From the NCBI RefSeq assembly GCF_030345075.1, contig NZ_CP128361.1, forward strand, positions 1,488,001 through 1,552,000: a stretch of 64,000 nucleotides of DNA, written 5' to 3'. This document shows, piece by piece, positions 43,591 through 52,754 of the stretch. A model generated the notes under the pieces. That model had not been told where the DNA came from. It saw only the letters and a program-made list of their open reading frames with translations, and did no database searches. The stretch comes from Solwaraspora sp. WMMA2065. Lineage in GTDB: Bacteria; Actinomycetota; Actinomycetes; Mycobacteriales; Micromonosporaceae. A program made the position numbers and the translations under genes. Each line of letters begins with the position of its first letter. Within the stretch, counting starts at the first letter, position 1.

Positions 43591-44160
43591 TCAGCCGGCG
43601 CGTCGCCGCGCCCGCCGCGCCGCCAACTCGTCGCCCCCGGCCACCGGAGCCACCACCTCCGGCTCGGAAGTTACCGCCGGCTCCGCCGGAAGCTGCGACA
43701 ACGACCCCTGAATCTCCTTGAACGCCCCGCCGATCGCGATGCCGAACACACCCTGGCCGCCCTGCAACAGGTCGACGACCTCCTCAGGGGAACGGCACTC
43801 GTACACCGTCGTCCCGTCCGATATCAGGGTGATCCCCGCCAGGTCCCCGACCCCGCGCGACCGCAACGTCTCGATCGCCTTGCGGATGTTCTGCAGCGAC
43901 ACACCGGCGTCCAGCAGCCGCTTGACCACCTTCAACACCACCAGATCGCGGAACGAGTACAGCCGCTGCGAACCCGAACCTGACGCGTCACGCACGCTCG
44001 GCACCACCAGCGTCGTCCGCGCCCAATAGTCCAACTGCCGGTAACTGATCCCCACCGCGTGGCAGGCGGTCACTCCGCGATAGCCGACGGCGTCGGCGTC
44101 CGAACCGGCCCCGTCCACATCATCAGACGACCCCGGCTCCGGCTCTCGCTGTGCGGGCAT
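43591..44160 (-). CDS. MerR-family regulator (Rv1830-type)
   Basis: 189 residues. MerR helix-turn-helix with [42 protein letters not shown] split across the recognition and wing, and SLQNIRKAI. It lacks the Cys cluster of metal sensors. The C-terminal half ([28 protein letters not shown]) matches the second MerR gene in the garA region of mycobacteria. It lies between the DUF151 gene and gcvP, and may influence growth or glycine metabolism; targets not deducible here. Confidence 0.85.
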   Translation of the reverse strand: MPAQREPEPGSSDDVDGAGSDADAVGYRGVTACHAVGISYRQLDYWARTTLVVPSVRDASGSGSQRLYSFRDLVVLKVVKRLLDAGVSLQNIRKAIETLRSRGVGDLAGITLISDGTTVYECRSPEEVVDLLQGGQGVFGIAIGGAFKEIQGSLSQLPAEPAVTSEPEVVAPVAGGDELAARRARRRAG

Positions 44161-44318
44161 ACGGAAACCTCCCCGTCAGTGCGGCCCACACCAGGACGGA
44201 ACATGAGCCGATCGACAGGACCAGCGTAACGCCGGCAGAGGGCCGTACCAGGCAACCCGGGCCGCGACACGCCGCGTGCGGGCGACCACGCCACGGGCAT
44301 GACACCCGCTGGCGGCGG

Positions 44319-44783
44319 TCAGCCCGCGAAATCCTCCGGACGCACCTGATCCAGGAACTCCCGGAACTTCTCGACCTCGTCCTCCTGCTCATCCGGAATC
44401 AGGATGCCCGCCTCGGACAGCACCTGCTCAGCACAACGAATCGGAGCACCGACCCGCAACGCCAACGCGATCGAATCGCTCGGCCGCGCCGAAACCCGCA
44501 CACTGTCACCGATGACCAGGTCCGCGTAGAAGACGTTGTCCTTCAACTCGGTGATCTCCACCGCCTGCAGCGGTGCCCGCACTGCGGCCAACACGTCCCG
44601 CAACAGATCATGCGTCAACGGCCGCGCCGGCTTCACGCCCTGCTGCTCGTACGCGATCGCCGTGGCCTCCACCGCACCGATCCAGATCGGCAGGTAGCGG
44701 TCCCCGTCCACCTCACGCAGCAGCACGATCGGCTGGTTGGTGGGCAACTCCACCCGCACCCCGACCACGCTCAGCTCACGCAC
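44319..44783 (-). CDS. DUF151 bifunctional nuclease family protein
   Basis: 154 residues. VRELSVVGVRVELPTNQPIV, LPIWIGAVEATAIA, RPLTHDLL and RPSDSIALALR are the DUF151 core; the acidic tail ends VEKFREFLDQVRPEDF. Members from plants and Thermotoga have been called bifunctional nucleases; the actinobacterial role is unclear. I take the GTG at 44783 because GGAGG lies 5 bp upstream, dropping 21 residues of the longer frame. Fixed position between two MerR genes. Confidence 0.9.
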   Translation of the reverse strand: MRELSVVGVRVELPTNQPIVLLREVDGDRYLPIWIGAVEATAIAYEQQGVKPARPLTHDLLRDVLAAVRAPLQAVEITELKDNVFYADLVIGDSVRVSARPSDSIALALRVGAPIRCAEQVLSEAGILIPDEQEDEVEKFREFLDQVRPEDFAG

Positions 44784-44875
44784 CGCCGCCTCCGTGTCGT
44801 CGTCACCAAACCCGCTCCGGCCCTCCCTGCACGGTACACGGACCACAGCGCCACCGTCCGGTCCCGCCAGTCACC

Positions 44876-45628
44876 TCACCGGCCGAGCGCCTCCCGCAGA
44901 CCCGCCCGCACCAGCGCCGCGTGAAGCTGCTGCGACAACCCGATCAGCTCCCGCGCCGTCTCCGCCGCCCGAGCCCGGGCAGCCGGATCACTCTGCCGCG
45001 CCAACGGCGCCACCAGCTGGGCGAACAAACCCGACTCGCGGTCCGCAGCCGCCCGCACCGCCCGCAGATGGCGCACCTCGAGGCCATGCCTCAGCAGCCC
45101 CGCCACCGCCGTGGCGATCACCAGCGCATCCGCGTCGTACCAGCCAGGCGCCACCGCGACCACCAGCCCCAGCCGCTCCACCTCAGCCAACGTCGCCGAC
45201 TCGAGACCACTTCGGGACAGCAGGTCCGTACGGCTCAGCCGGGACTGCGCCGGCTGAGCCTGCGCCGGCACCGGCGACCGGCCCGGCACCTCACCGGACG
45301 GACCGACCGCCACCAACGTCGGACGCGACCGGCCCGCCGCCGACTCGGCGTCCCGCGCCGCCAACTGCTCACGGATCACCCGCAGCGGAAGATACTGGTC
45401 CCGCTGCGCCGTCAGGACGAAACGCAACCGGTCCAGATCGTCCCAGCTGTACTTGCGGTAACCCGACGGCGTCCGCTGCGGCTCCACCAGGCCCTCGGCC
45501 TCCAGGAACCGCAACTTCGAAATCGTCGTGTCCGGAAACTCCGGGCGAAGCTGGGCCAGCACCTCGCCGATACTCATCAACGACGAACCGGCCACGTCCT
45601 CCCGGGCCGCCGCCTGCTCACTCACCAC
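44876..45628 (-). CDS. MerR-family regulator (Rv1828-type)
   Basis: 250 residues. N-terminal HTH LMSIGEVLAQLRPEFPDTTI with KLRFLEAEGLVEPQRTPSGY and YSWDDLDRLRFVL. The C-terminal domain (LLSRSGLESATLAEVERLGL, WYDADALVIATAV, LRHGLEVRHLRAVR) matches the mycobacterial Rv1828 group, a non-metal-sensing MerR-like repressor. Next in the operon after garA. Confidence 0.88.
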   Translation of the reverse strand: MVSEQAAAREDVAGSSLMSIGEVLAQLRPEFPDTTISKLRFLEAEGLVEPQRTPSGYRKYSWDDLDRLRFVLTAQRDQYLPLRVIREQLAARDAESAAGRSRPTLVAVGPSGEVPGRSPVPAQAQPAQSRLSRTDLLSRSGLESATLAEVERLGLVVAVAPGWYDADALVIATAVAGLLRHGLEVRHLRAVRAAADRESGLFAQLVAPLARQSDPAARARAAETARELIGLSQQLHAALVRAGLREALGR

Positions 45629-45700
45629 GACACCCCCGGCTCACCGACCGGCGTCAGCCACACACCGCGCACGAAGCCACCTCCGTCCGCGCCCCGGACC

Positions 45701-46153
45701 TCAACCGCGGCCGGCCTCCTCGTCCGGCCGCGGACCGGCGATGAAGACCAGCCGGAACTTCCCGATCTGGACCTCGTCACCGTTGCTCAGGGTCGCCGCC
45801 TCCACCCGCTCACGATTGACATAGGTGCCGTTCAGGCTACCCACATCGCGCACCGTGAAGGTACCGCCGTCCCGGTGGAACTCCGCATGCCGCCGCGACA
45901 CCGTCACGTCGTCCAGGAAAATGTCACTGTCCGGATGCCGGCCGCTCGTCGTCACATCGTGGTCCAGCAGGAACCGGGCCCCCGCGTTCGGGCCCCGCCG
46001 CACCACCAGCAACGCCATCCCCGGCGGCAACGAACCCGACATCCGGCTCGGCACCACGTCGGCGTCCGGCCCCTCCAGCACTTCGTCGAGCGAACCGAGG
46101 TTCAACGTCGACGTGACGTCGAGCGGGGGGAACTCGTCGTCTGGGCGAGTCAT
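45701..46153 (-). CDS. garA: GarA/OdhI-like FHA domain protein
   Basis: 150 residues. A single C-terminal FHA domain (residues ~55-140): GARFLLDHDVTTSGRHPDSD, VSRRHAEFH and LNGTYVNRERVE. GarA/OdhI proteins, phosphorylated by Ser/Thr kinases on an N-terminal Thr motif, bind and inhibit 2-oxoglutarate dehydrogenase and glutamate enzymes. The usual ETTSVFR phospho-motif is replaced by LDVTSTLNLGSLDEV, still with Thr residues. ATG at 46153 behind GAGGTGG. Placement between gcvH and a MerR gene is conserved. Confidence 0.88.
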   Translation of the reverse strand: MTRPDDEFPPLDVTSTLNLGSLDEVLEGPDADVVPSRMSGSLPPGMALLVVRRGPNAGARFLLDHDVTTSGRHPDSDIFLDDVTVSRRHAEFHRDGGTFTVRDVGSLNGTYVNRERVEAATLSNGDEVQIGKFRLVFIAGPRPDEEAGRG

Positions 46154-46371
46154 GGACCACCTCACGGATCTGTTCGGTCGGCGTCGGGTGTGTCGGGTCG
46201 GCCACCAGACCTTGAACGATCGCAAGGCGCAAGCTCCCCCGTGCCAGGACGGCAATCTCCGCAACGCTCAACTGTTGTTGGCTTCTCGGTCGACTGGGCG
46301 AGCCTAGCCAGCGCCGAAAACAAGGGTCAACAAGACTCGCGGGCACACGATACCTCGCCGCCCCCGCCGGG

Positions 46372-46752
46372 TCAGCGCTCGGTGAGCTCCCGGTACGCCG
46401 CGGCGTCGAGCAACCCGCTCACCGCCTGCGGATCAGCCGGTGCCAACTGCACCAGCCAACCGGCACCGTACGGGTCGGCATTGACCGTCTCCGGTGCGTC
46501 CACCAGCGTCTCGTTACGGGCCACCACCGTGCCGGTCAACGGCGCGTAGATCTCCGACACGCTCTTCGTCGACTCGATCTCACCGCACGGCTCACCCGCC
46601 GTCACCTCGGCACCGACCGCAGGCAACTCGACGAACACGATGTCACCCAACGCCTCCTGCGCGAAATGGGTCACACCCACCCGCACAGGACCAGCGGCGT
46701 CGCCCGCCACCCACTCATGCTCCGCGGTATACCGCAGATCCTCTGGAATCAC
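46372..46752 (-). CDS. gcvH: Glycine cleavage system H protein
   Basis: 126 residues. LRYTAEHEW at the N-terminus, [20 protein letters not shown] and the lipoyl site [15 protein letters not shown] with the modifiable Lys. It carries the aminomethyl group between P- and T-proteins. GTG at 46752 preceded by AAGGA; a longer in-frame start exists but adds non-conserved residues. Second glycine-cleavage gene in this operon arrangement, separated from gcvP by four regulatory genes. Confidence 0.95.
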   Translation of the reverse strand: MIPEDLRYTAEHEWVAGDAAGPVRVGVTHFAQEALGDIVFVELPAVGAEVTAGEPCGEIESTKSVSEIYAPLTGTVVARNETLVDAPETVNADPYGAGWLVQLAPADPQAVSGLLDAAAYRELTER

Positions 46753-46821
46753 GGCCGGTCCTTCGGTCTGTGCACCACTCACCACCACTGACGCCCCACC
46801 CGCCGACAACATCCCGTCCGA

Positions 46822-47703
46822 TCAGGAGACCGGGCGGGCGTACCGCAGCTGGCTCGGATCGCTCAAGGCCGACACCTCGACCACGTCGCGCTCCTCGACG
46901 ATCACCGTACCGCCGTCACCGGACACCGAAGCCACCACCCCACCCGGAATGTTCAACGCCGTCCGCATCGTCGACGGCTCCCCGATCACCAGCACCTCGT
47001 ACGGGCCGGTCAACCGCACAGCGTCCACCTCCACGCCGCCGTCGACGTCCAGCAGGTAGCTGCTCGCCACGATCCGCACCGACCGACCGTCCCCGCCGCT
47101 GATCTGCATCACCTCGGCGCCCGCACCCCGCAGCTCCTGCACCGCGTCCAGCAGATCCGACGCCCGGATCGGCTCCCGACCGGCGACGAACCGCACCCGC
47201 AGGCCCGGCCCCTGCGCCGGCAGACTGCCACCCAGCACCCCCAGCTCGTCCGCCCGACGCGACGCCTCCTCCAACGCCGCCGCCCGGCCCTCGGCACCCG
47301 AGGTCAACTGCCGCTGACTCGCCTCCAGCTCCGCGATGTCCTGCCGCAGCCGCTCCTCCCGGGCCTCCAGATCCGACAGGATCCGCACCAGATCCTCCTG
47401 GCGGGCCGCCGCCAACGTCGGGTCCGTCGACGTGCTGCGGACCTGAACGGCGAGGGTGAACCCGAGCAGCACCAGCAGACCCACGATCATCAGCCCGGCC
47501 GTGGACACCCGCCGGGAACCCCGACCCGCGCCGGCACCCGCCGGCCCGTCACCGCCGACCGCGGCGTCGGGACCGTCCACCGGCGGTACCCCGGCGGCGT
47601 CCGCCCGTTCCTCGGACCCTGCCGGCACCCGCCCACCCGCACCCGGCGACCGCGCCGGACCCTCAACCGGCCAGCCCGTACCGGTACTCCTACGTTCCAC
47701 CAT
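46822..47703 (-). CDS. DUF881 family membrane-anchored protein
   Basis: 293 residues. A disordered N-terminus (~1-65), one membrane helix (MIVGLLVLLGFTLAVQV), a coiled coil (DLEAREERLRQDIAELEASQ), then the DUF881 domain (GPGLRVRF, DLLDAVQELRGAGAEVMQISG, GPYEVLVIGEPSTM). DUF881 proteins occur in pairs around sbp in actinobacteria and Firmicutes and are thought to act in envelope or division processes. Confidence 0.88.
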   Translation of the reverse strand: MVERRSTGTGWPVEGPARSPGAGGRVPAGSEERADAAGVPPVDGPDAAVGGDGPAGAGAGRGSRRVSTAGLMIVGLLVLLGFTLAVQVRSTSTDPTLAAARQEDLVRILSDLEAREERLRQDIAELEASQRQLTSGAEGRAAALEEASRRADELGVLGGSLPAQGPGLRVRFVAGREPIRASDLLDAVQELRGAGAEVMQISGGDGRSVRIVASSYLLDVDGGVEVDAVRLTGPYEVLVIGEPSTMRTALNIPGGVVASVSGDGGTVIVEERDVVEVSALSDPSQLRYARPVS

Positions 47704-47713
47704 CAGCCACGCC

Positions 47714-48046
47714 TCACGCCCGGAACAGATGACGTCGAATCGCCGCCACGTTGCCGAAGATCCGCACCCCGAGCACCACCACGACGCCGGTGGACAACTG
47801 CCCGCCCACCCCCAACTGATCGCCCAGATACACGATCAGACCCGCCACCAGAACGTTCGAGATGAATGAGATCACGAACTGCTTGTCGTCGAAGATCCCG
47901 TCCAACTTCGCCCGGACCCCGCCGAACACCGCGTCCAACGCCGCCACCACCGCGATCGGCAGGTACGGCTGCAGCACCGCCGGCACCACCGGGTCGAAAT
48001 AGATCCCCAGCAGCATTCCGGCGAGCAGCGCCAACACGGCGATCAT
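47714..48046 (-). CDS. sbp: Small basic protein (Sbp, DUF1290)
   Basis: 110 residues, three predicted membrane helices. MIAVLALLAGMLLGIYFDP and AVVAALDAVFGGVRAKLDG followed by FDDKQFVISFISNVLVAG and LGVRIFGNVAAIRRH are the DUF1290 blocks. Function not established; always beside DUF881 and near ftsZ- or pgsA-type genes. ATGA overlap with the upstream DUF881 gene. Confidence 0.9.
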   Translation of the reverse strand: MIAVLALLAGMLLGIYFDPVVPAVLQPYLPIAVVAALDAVFGGVRAKLDGIFDDKQFVISFISNVLVAGLIVYLGDQLGVGGQLSTGVVVVLGVRIFGNVAAIRRHLFRA

Positions 48047-48969
48047 CGAGGGCCTCCTCCCGAGGCGGTCACGGACGGGTCGGCGCCTCCCGTCCCGGAC
48101 GGGCTGGACGACGCCGACGCCGACGGTGCACGGGCGTACCGCAGCTGCGGCTCGCTCGCCGCCGGCAACATCAGATCATCAGCCGAACGGACCCCGAACG
48201 ACAACCCGTGATCGGCCGAGACCGCCCGTAGCACCGCGGCCGCCTGGCTGGTCCGAAACGCCTCGACCATCGACGGCGGGCCGATCGCCGTCACCTCGTA
48301 CGGGCCGGTCACCGGCCGGAAATCGACCAGGATGGCGCTGCCCGCCGCCCGGATCGTCGAGGTCGCGGTCAGCCGTCTCCCGTTGACCGCGACCGCCTCG
48401 GCGCCGACGCTCCACAGGGCGTTGGCCACGTCCTGAAGATCCCGGTCCAACACCCGACCCAACTCACTGACCGACCCCTCACCGGTCACCGGATCCACCA
48501 CCTCCGGCGCATCCGCCAACTCGACGACCACCCCGTCCCCGGTGACCCGGGCCAGCCCGGCGGCGGCTTCCAGGTCGCGCAGGTCCGCCGCCCGGGCCCC
48601 GTCCAGCACCGTGTCGCGCTCCCGGGCCACCTCGTCCCGCAATGTGTCCACGCGGTTCTGCAGCTCGTCGGTCTCCGTCTGGCGCTGGGTAACCTGCTCC
48701 ACCAGGCCGGCCCGTGCCTGCGACCTGCTTGGCTCCTCCGCCACCGTCTTCTGGTAGGCGAGCACCACCAGGAAGCCGACCGCGGCCATCGACACGGCCA
48801 TCGCCGCCCGTGCCGTCACCCGACGCCAACCCTGCGGTGGTCCTACCACCGAACGGCGGGCCGCCGCGTCCGTGTAGCCGGGATCCAGCGGTGCCCGGAA
48901 CAGTTCGGTCAGAAAGTCCGGCGCGTACCCACGGTGCGGGCCGGAACCGCTGCGGTCCGCCTCGCTCAT
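48043..48969 (-). CDS. DUF881 family membrane-anchored protein (first of pair)
   Basis: 308 residues. Cytoplasmic N-terminal segment with GYAPDFLTELFRAPLDPGY, one membrane helix (AVSMAAVGFLVVLAY), a coiled coil, then the DUF881 domain (GDGVVVELAD, LQDVANALWSVGAEAVAVNG, GPYEVTAIGPPSMVEAF). Paralogue of the gene at 46822. I use the ATG at 48969, which overlaps the stop of the phosphatidyltransferase gene (ATGA). Confidence 0.88.
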   Translation of the reverse strand: MSEADRSGSGPHRGYAPDFLTELFRAPLDPGYTDAAARRSVVGPPQGWRRVTARAAMAVSMAAVGFLVVLAYQKTVAEEPSRSQARAGLVEQVTQRQTETDELQNRVDTLRDEVARERDTVLDGARAADLRDLEAAAGLARVTGDGVVVELADAPEVVDPVTGEGSVSELGRVLDRDLQDVANALWSVGAEAVAVNGRRLTATSTIRAAGSAILVDFRPVTGPYEVTAIGPPSMVEAFRTSQAAAVLRAVSADHGLSFGVRSADDLMLPAASEPQLRYARAPSASASSSPSGTGGADPSVTASGGGPR

Positions 48970-49598
48970 GCCCGCTCCGTTTCTGCTCCGGCGGCCCGGA
49001 CCAACGCCATGGTCTGCCGTACGTACAACAGGCCGGCGATCCAGTACAGCGCCAGACCCCACCAGGCCAGACCCCACCCGACCGCGGCCACCACCGTCGC
49101 CGTCGGGGTGAATCCCAGCACTGCGGACAGCAACAGAATAGGAAACGCCGCCAAAAGTACGAAAGTCGCAGTCTTTCCTACATAGTGCACCTGTGGTGGT
49201 CCGTAGCCAAATCGGCGTAACACGACGAGGCAGCCGGCCAGCAGCACCTCACGACTGAGCAACGCCACCGTGAACTGCCACGGCATCACCTCGCGGGCCG
49301 TGAACGCCAGCAACGTGGCCAGGATGTACAGCCGGTCGGCGAGTGGGTCCAGTAGTTCGCCGAGCCGGGACACCTGACGGATCCGGCGCGCGACGAACCC
49401 GTCCACCCAGTCACTGGTCCCGCCGACGGCCAGCACCAGCAACGCCGCGACGTCCGCACGGTGCACCAGAAACAGGTACAGAAACAGTGGTACACCTAGC
49501 AAACGGACAAGACTGATCAGATTAGGAATGGTGAAGACCTGACTCGCCACATCGGTCCGCGTCGACGCGGACTGCGCGGACGGACGCGACACCGACAC
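48966..49598 (-). CDS. CDP-alcohol phosphatidyltransferase (PgsA-like)
   Basis: 210 residues with five or six membrane helices. The CDP-alcohol signature is complete: DWVDGFVARRIRQVSRLG then ELLDPLADR (D-x2-D-G-x2-A-R-x8-G-x3-D-x3-D). It transfers a phosphatidyl group from CDP-diacylglycerol to an alcohol such as glycerol-3-phosphate. GTG at 49598 after GGGGGAGAGGAA. First gene of the operon running to gcvP, a position matching pgsA2 in mycobacteria. Confidence 0.9.
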   Translation of the reverse strand: MSVSRPSAQSASTRTDVASQVFTIPNLISLVRLLGVPLFLYLFLVHRADVAALLVLAVGGTSDWVDGFVARRIRQVSRLGELLDPLADRLYILATLLAFTAREVMPWQFTVALLSREVLLAGCLVVLRRFGYGPPQVHYVGKTATFVLLAAFPILLLSAVLGFTPTATVVAAVGWGLAWWGLALYWIAGLLYVRQTMALVRAAGAETERA

Positions 49599-49716
49599 TT
49601 CCTCTCCCCCGCCCCGACCGGCCTGTCCCACCGGACCGGAAACGAGCGGCGGCGAACGAGCCCGACGGTCCCCCAAGGGGCACTGTCACCTGGCGAGCGC
49701 CACTATAACGCGCCCC

Positions 49717-50115
49717 TCACCCACCACCTTCCGACTCACCGTGGCCGTCGCCGCCGACGGCCACCCGCCGGCGCATGAACGACTGCCAGTAACCGACCAT
49801 CCGCTCCACCCCGTCCACCCCGGCCACCAGTTCAGCCAGCCACCGGGCCTGCTCCGGGCTCCACAGACCGTCGCTGACGATCCAACCCTGTCCACCCAGT
49901 TCGTTGAGCACCTCCAGCCGTCGACCGGTCAGCACCCGACACCGGTGCCCCGCGCCGTCAGCGACCACGGTGACCGTCGGCCCGGCAGCCGGCCGCTTAC
50001 CCCCTTCGGCAGGTGCCACCGTCTGCACGAAGTACAGGTACCCGTACTCCCACCGTTCGTCGAGCGGCGACCCGACGCCCGCCGTCGGTGCCACCGTCTG
50101 CCGCTCCTCGGCCAC
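49717..50115 (-). CDS. Hypothetical protein, function unknown
   Basis: 132 residues, soluble. WEYGYLYFVQTVAPAEGGK, GWIVSDGLWSPEQARWLAELV and GYWQSFMRRRVAV look like a small alpha/beta domain conserved within the family, but I cannot name it. GTG start. Upstream of the phosphatidyltransferase operon on the same strand, 118 bp away. Confidence 0.55.
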   Translation of the reverse strand: MAEERQTVAPTAGVGSPLDERWEYGYLYFVQTVAPAEGGKRPAAGPTVTVVADGAGHRCRVLTGRRLEVLNELGGQGWIVSDGLWSPEQARWLAELVAGVDGVERMVGYWQSFMRRRVAVGGDGHGESEGGG

Positions 50116-50223
50116 CCGGCGCGGCTACCCGCACGGGTTGCCGGCAAACTCCGCCCCCCCCCGGTTCCGACATCCCCGCTACCTGCGACCCCTTGCCATC
50201 GGACGGCGGTCGATCATGCTTGG

Positions 50224-50784
50224 ATGGTGGGCATGCCGGCCCACCTTGAACCAGACGCCCGGCGTGACCGGTCCGCGGCCGACGCCTCACCCGGCGACAT
50301 CTCCCGCCGTCGTACCCAGCGGACCCGGTGGTATCCGGTCGACCAGCTCAGCCCGCTCGCCCGAGCGCTGCTCAGCGACGACCTCGGCGGCCGCGACGTG
50401 GTGCCACAGCACGTCGCCGACCGGGTCAACGCGGAGGCTGACCAGTGGGCCAGCCACGGATTCACCGAGCAGACCGTACGTCCCTGGCGGGACCTGCCCC
50501 CGGCGGCCGCCGGGCACCTCGCCGGTCGGCAGGTCAACCCGAGAGTGCTCGATCTGCCCGTCGCCGTCGTCGCCGGAACCCCGCCCGTGCCGCTCCGGAT
50601 CGCGATCGTCACCGGTCGGCTGCCCGCCGAACGGGCCTACGAACTGCTGGTACTCACCGGTGAACACCAGCCGGCGGAGTCCGGGGCGGGCAACCCACCG
50701 ACCCCCGAGCCTTCCCGGGCCCGGCCGGTGACCCCGGTGCTGTTCTCCCACGCCCAGCCCGACGATGCCGCCGGCCGGAGCTGA
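50224..50784 (+). CDS. Hypothetical protein, function unknown
   Basis: 186 residues, soluble, rich in Arg and Asp. RTRWYPVDQLSPLARALLSD, GGRDVVPQHVADRVNAEADQ and FTEQTVRPWRDLPPAAAGH suggest a helical protein; no family recognised. The frame choice rests on normal amino-acid composition compared with the Ser/Pro/Arg-rich alternative frame. Divergent from the hypothetical gene at 50115. Confidence 0.5.
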   Translation: MVGMPAHLEPDARRDRSAADASPGDISRRRTQRTRWYPVDQLSPLARALLSDDLGGRDVVPQHVADRVNAEADQWASHGFTEQTVRPWRDLPPAAAGHLAGRQVNPRVLDLPVAVVAGTPPVPLRIAIVTGRLPAERAYELLVLTGEHQPAESGAGNPPTPEPSRARPVTPVLFSHAQPDDAAGRS

Positions 50785-50841
50785 CCCCAGAGGTACTGCC
50801 GAGCCTCCGATTCGATGGAGTTTGGTTCTCCGTGCGCTATG

Positions 50842-50870
50842 TTGACACACCTCGTAGAGCAGGCTAGGAC
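50842..50870 (+). promoter_or_regulatory. Candidate promoter of the P450-ferredoxin genes
   Basis: TTGACA (50842-50847), 17-bp spacer, TAGGAC (50865-50870): a near-consensus actinobacterial housekeeping promoter, giving a leader of about 130 nt before the P450 ATG. Confidence 0.55.
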
Positions 50871-51009
50871 GCTAGGTTGAGGGAACCGAAGACGCCACCG
50901 GGCTGCGATCAATCGAGAGACCTCTCTAGTATCAGAGCGTCACGTGCCGGTCACGCAGGCTGGGCGTCACTACCGGTACGCGACCGTCCCCCCCGTCAGG
51001 AGGTGAACC

Positions 51010-52218
51010 ATGCCCGAACTCCGTGCCGCCGAACCCCGCAGCTACCCCTTCACCGCGCCTGACCGTCTCAACCTCGACGACACCTACCGGCAACTGCAGC
51101 AGGACCGGACGCTGGTACGGGTCCAGTTGCCGTTTGGGGAACCGGCCTGGCTGGCCACCCGGCACGCCGACGTCCGGTTCGTCCTCGGCGACGCCCGGTT
51201 CTCCCGCGCCGCCAGCGTCGGCCGTGACGAACCACGGATCACCCCCCGACAGATCGAGGGCGGAATCCTGTCGATGGATCCGCCGGAACACACCCGGCTC
51301 CGACGCCTGGTCGCCAAGGCGTTCACCGGCCGGCGGGTCGAACAGCTCCGACCACAGACCCGGCAGTTCGCCGACGAACTGCTGACCGGCATGATCGGCG
51401 ACGGGCCGCCAGCCGACCTCGTCGAACGGTTCGCCACCCCGCTGCCGGTCCGGGTCATCTGCGAACTGCTCGGCGTCCCCTACGCCGACCGGGAACACTT
51501 CCACACTTGGAGCGAAGCGGTCGTGTCCACCACCTCGCTCTCCCCCGAGCAGGTAGCGGGGTATCTCGAGAACCTGCACGGCTACATCGCCGGACTGGTG
51601 GAACAGCGCCGCCGGCACCCGACCGACGACCTGCTCGGCGCCATGGTCCACGCCCGGGACACCGACGCGAGCCGGCTCACCGAGACCGAACTCGTGCAGC
51701 TCGCCGCCGGACTGCTGGCCGCCGGCCACGAGACCACCGTGACCCAGATCCCCAACTTCGTCTACGTCCTGCTCACCCAGCCGGACCAGTTCGCCGCCCT
51801 GCGCGCCGACCCGGCCCTGGTGCCGGGCGCCGTCGAGGAACTGACCCGGTACGTTCCGCTCGGCGCCGCCTCCTCGTTCGCCCGGTACGCCACCGTCGAC
51901 GTCGAGGTCGGCGGAGTACTCGTCCGGGCCGGTGAACCGGTCATCGGATCGTTGTCGGCGGCCAACCGCGACCCCGAGGTCTTCACCGACCCGGACCGGC
52001 TGGACCTGACCCGGACCGTCAACCCGCACGTCGGCTTCGGCCACGGCGTACACCATTGTCTCGGCGCCCAACTGGCCAGGATGGAGCTGCAGGTGGCGGT
52101 GGAGGCGGTGGTGCGGCGGCTGCCGCAGCTACGGCTGGCCGTACCCGAGGATCAGCTGGTGTGGAAGACCGGCCTGCTGGTCCGCGGGTTGAACGCGATG
52201 CCGGTGACCTGGGGTTGA
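51010..52218 (+). CDS. Cytochrome P450
   Basis: 402 residues, soluble bacterial class I P450. I-helix oxygen motif LLAAGHETT, ExxR motif EELTRYV preceded by the K-helix, and the haem loop FGHGVHHCLGAQLAR with the Cys ligand. SMDPPEHTRLRRLVAKAF is the B'-C helix signature of actinobacterial CYP105/107-type enzymes. Excellent AGGAGGTGAA ribosome site. A 3Fe-4S ferredoxin gene follows, the usual electron donor; no ferredoxin reductase or biosynthetic cluster is adjacent, so the substrate is unknown. Confidence 0.95.
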   Translation: MPELRAAEPRSYPFTAPDRLNLDDTYRQLQQDRTLVRVQLPFGEPAWLATRHADVRFVLGDARFSRAASVGRDEPRITPRQIEGGILSMDPPEHTRLRRLVAKAFTGRRVEQLRPQTRQFADELLTGMIGDGPPADLVERFATPLPVRVICELLGVPYADREHFHTWSEAVVSTTSLSPEQVAGYLENLHGYIAGLVEQRRRHPTDDLLGAMVHARDTDASRLTETELVQLAAGLLAAGHETTVTQIPNFVYVLLTQPDQFAALRADPALVPGAVEELTRYVPLGAASSFARYATVDVEVGGVLVRAGEPVIGSLSAANRDPEVFTDPDRLDLTRTVNPHVGFGHGVHHCLGAQLARMELQVAVEAVVRRLPQLRLAVPEDQLVWKTGLLVRGLNAMPVTWG

Positions 52219-52323
52219 TCCTCCTCCGCCGGGCCCGACGCGCGGCCCGGACCATGCCGGCCATCGGACGTGAACCGTTCCAGTCCCCCACGGCCGGTGC
52301 CGTGGGTAACCCCGGAGGTGGCG

Positions 52324-52551
52324 ATGAACCAGCGGTCCTGGCAGGTCAGCGTCGACGAGCAACGGTGCGTCGGGTCCGGCATCTGCGCCGGTACCGCGCC
52401 GGGGCACTTCAGCCTGGTCGACGGGGTGTCCCAGGGGCCCGCGTCCGACATCGATCCGGCCGAAACAGTCATCGACGCTGCTGAATCATGCCCGGTCGAG
52501 GCAATTCTGGTCCGCGACGCCGACGGCACCCCGCTGGCACCGCTGCCCTGA
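52324..52551 (+). CDS. 3Fe-4S ferredoxin
   Basis: 75 residues. Three-cysteine pattern CVGSGIC then ESCPVEAI, typical of the small ferredoxins that supply electrons to actinobacterial P450s. The ATG at 52324 is preceded by GGAGGTGGCG. 105 bp after the P450 gene. Confidence 0.9.
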   Translation: MNQRSWQVSVDEQRCVGSGICAGTAPGHFSLVDGVSQGPASDIDPAETVIDAAESCPVEAILVRDADGTPLAPLP

Positions 52552-52754
52552 CCCGGCGGGTCGGGGCCGACCGACGGCCATCCGGATCTGACCGGAGGCG
52601 GACCGGACCACCACCGACGGTCGACTTGCTCACGGCCGCCCCGGTCGACCACGATTCCTCCCGGCACGCATGCGTCCGGTCCCGGCGCTCGGCCCACGAG
52701 ACGACCGACTCACCTGCGGTCGGTACCTCCCTGACCCGCCCGGAGTCGATCGCG

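Noticed and set aside
51010-52551. P450/ferredoxin pair as part of a secondary-metabolite cluster
   Set aside because: No polyketide, peptide or terpene gene is adjacent on either side.
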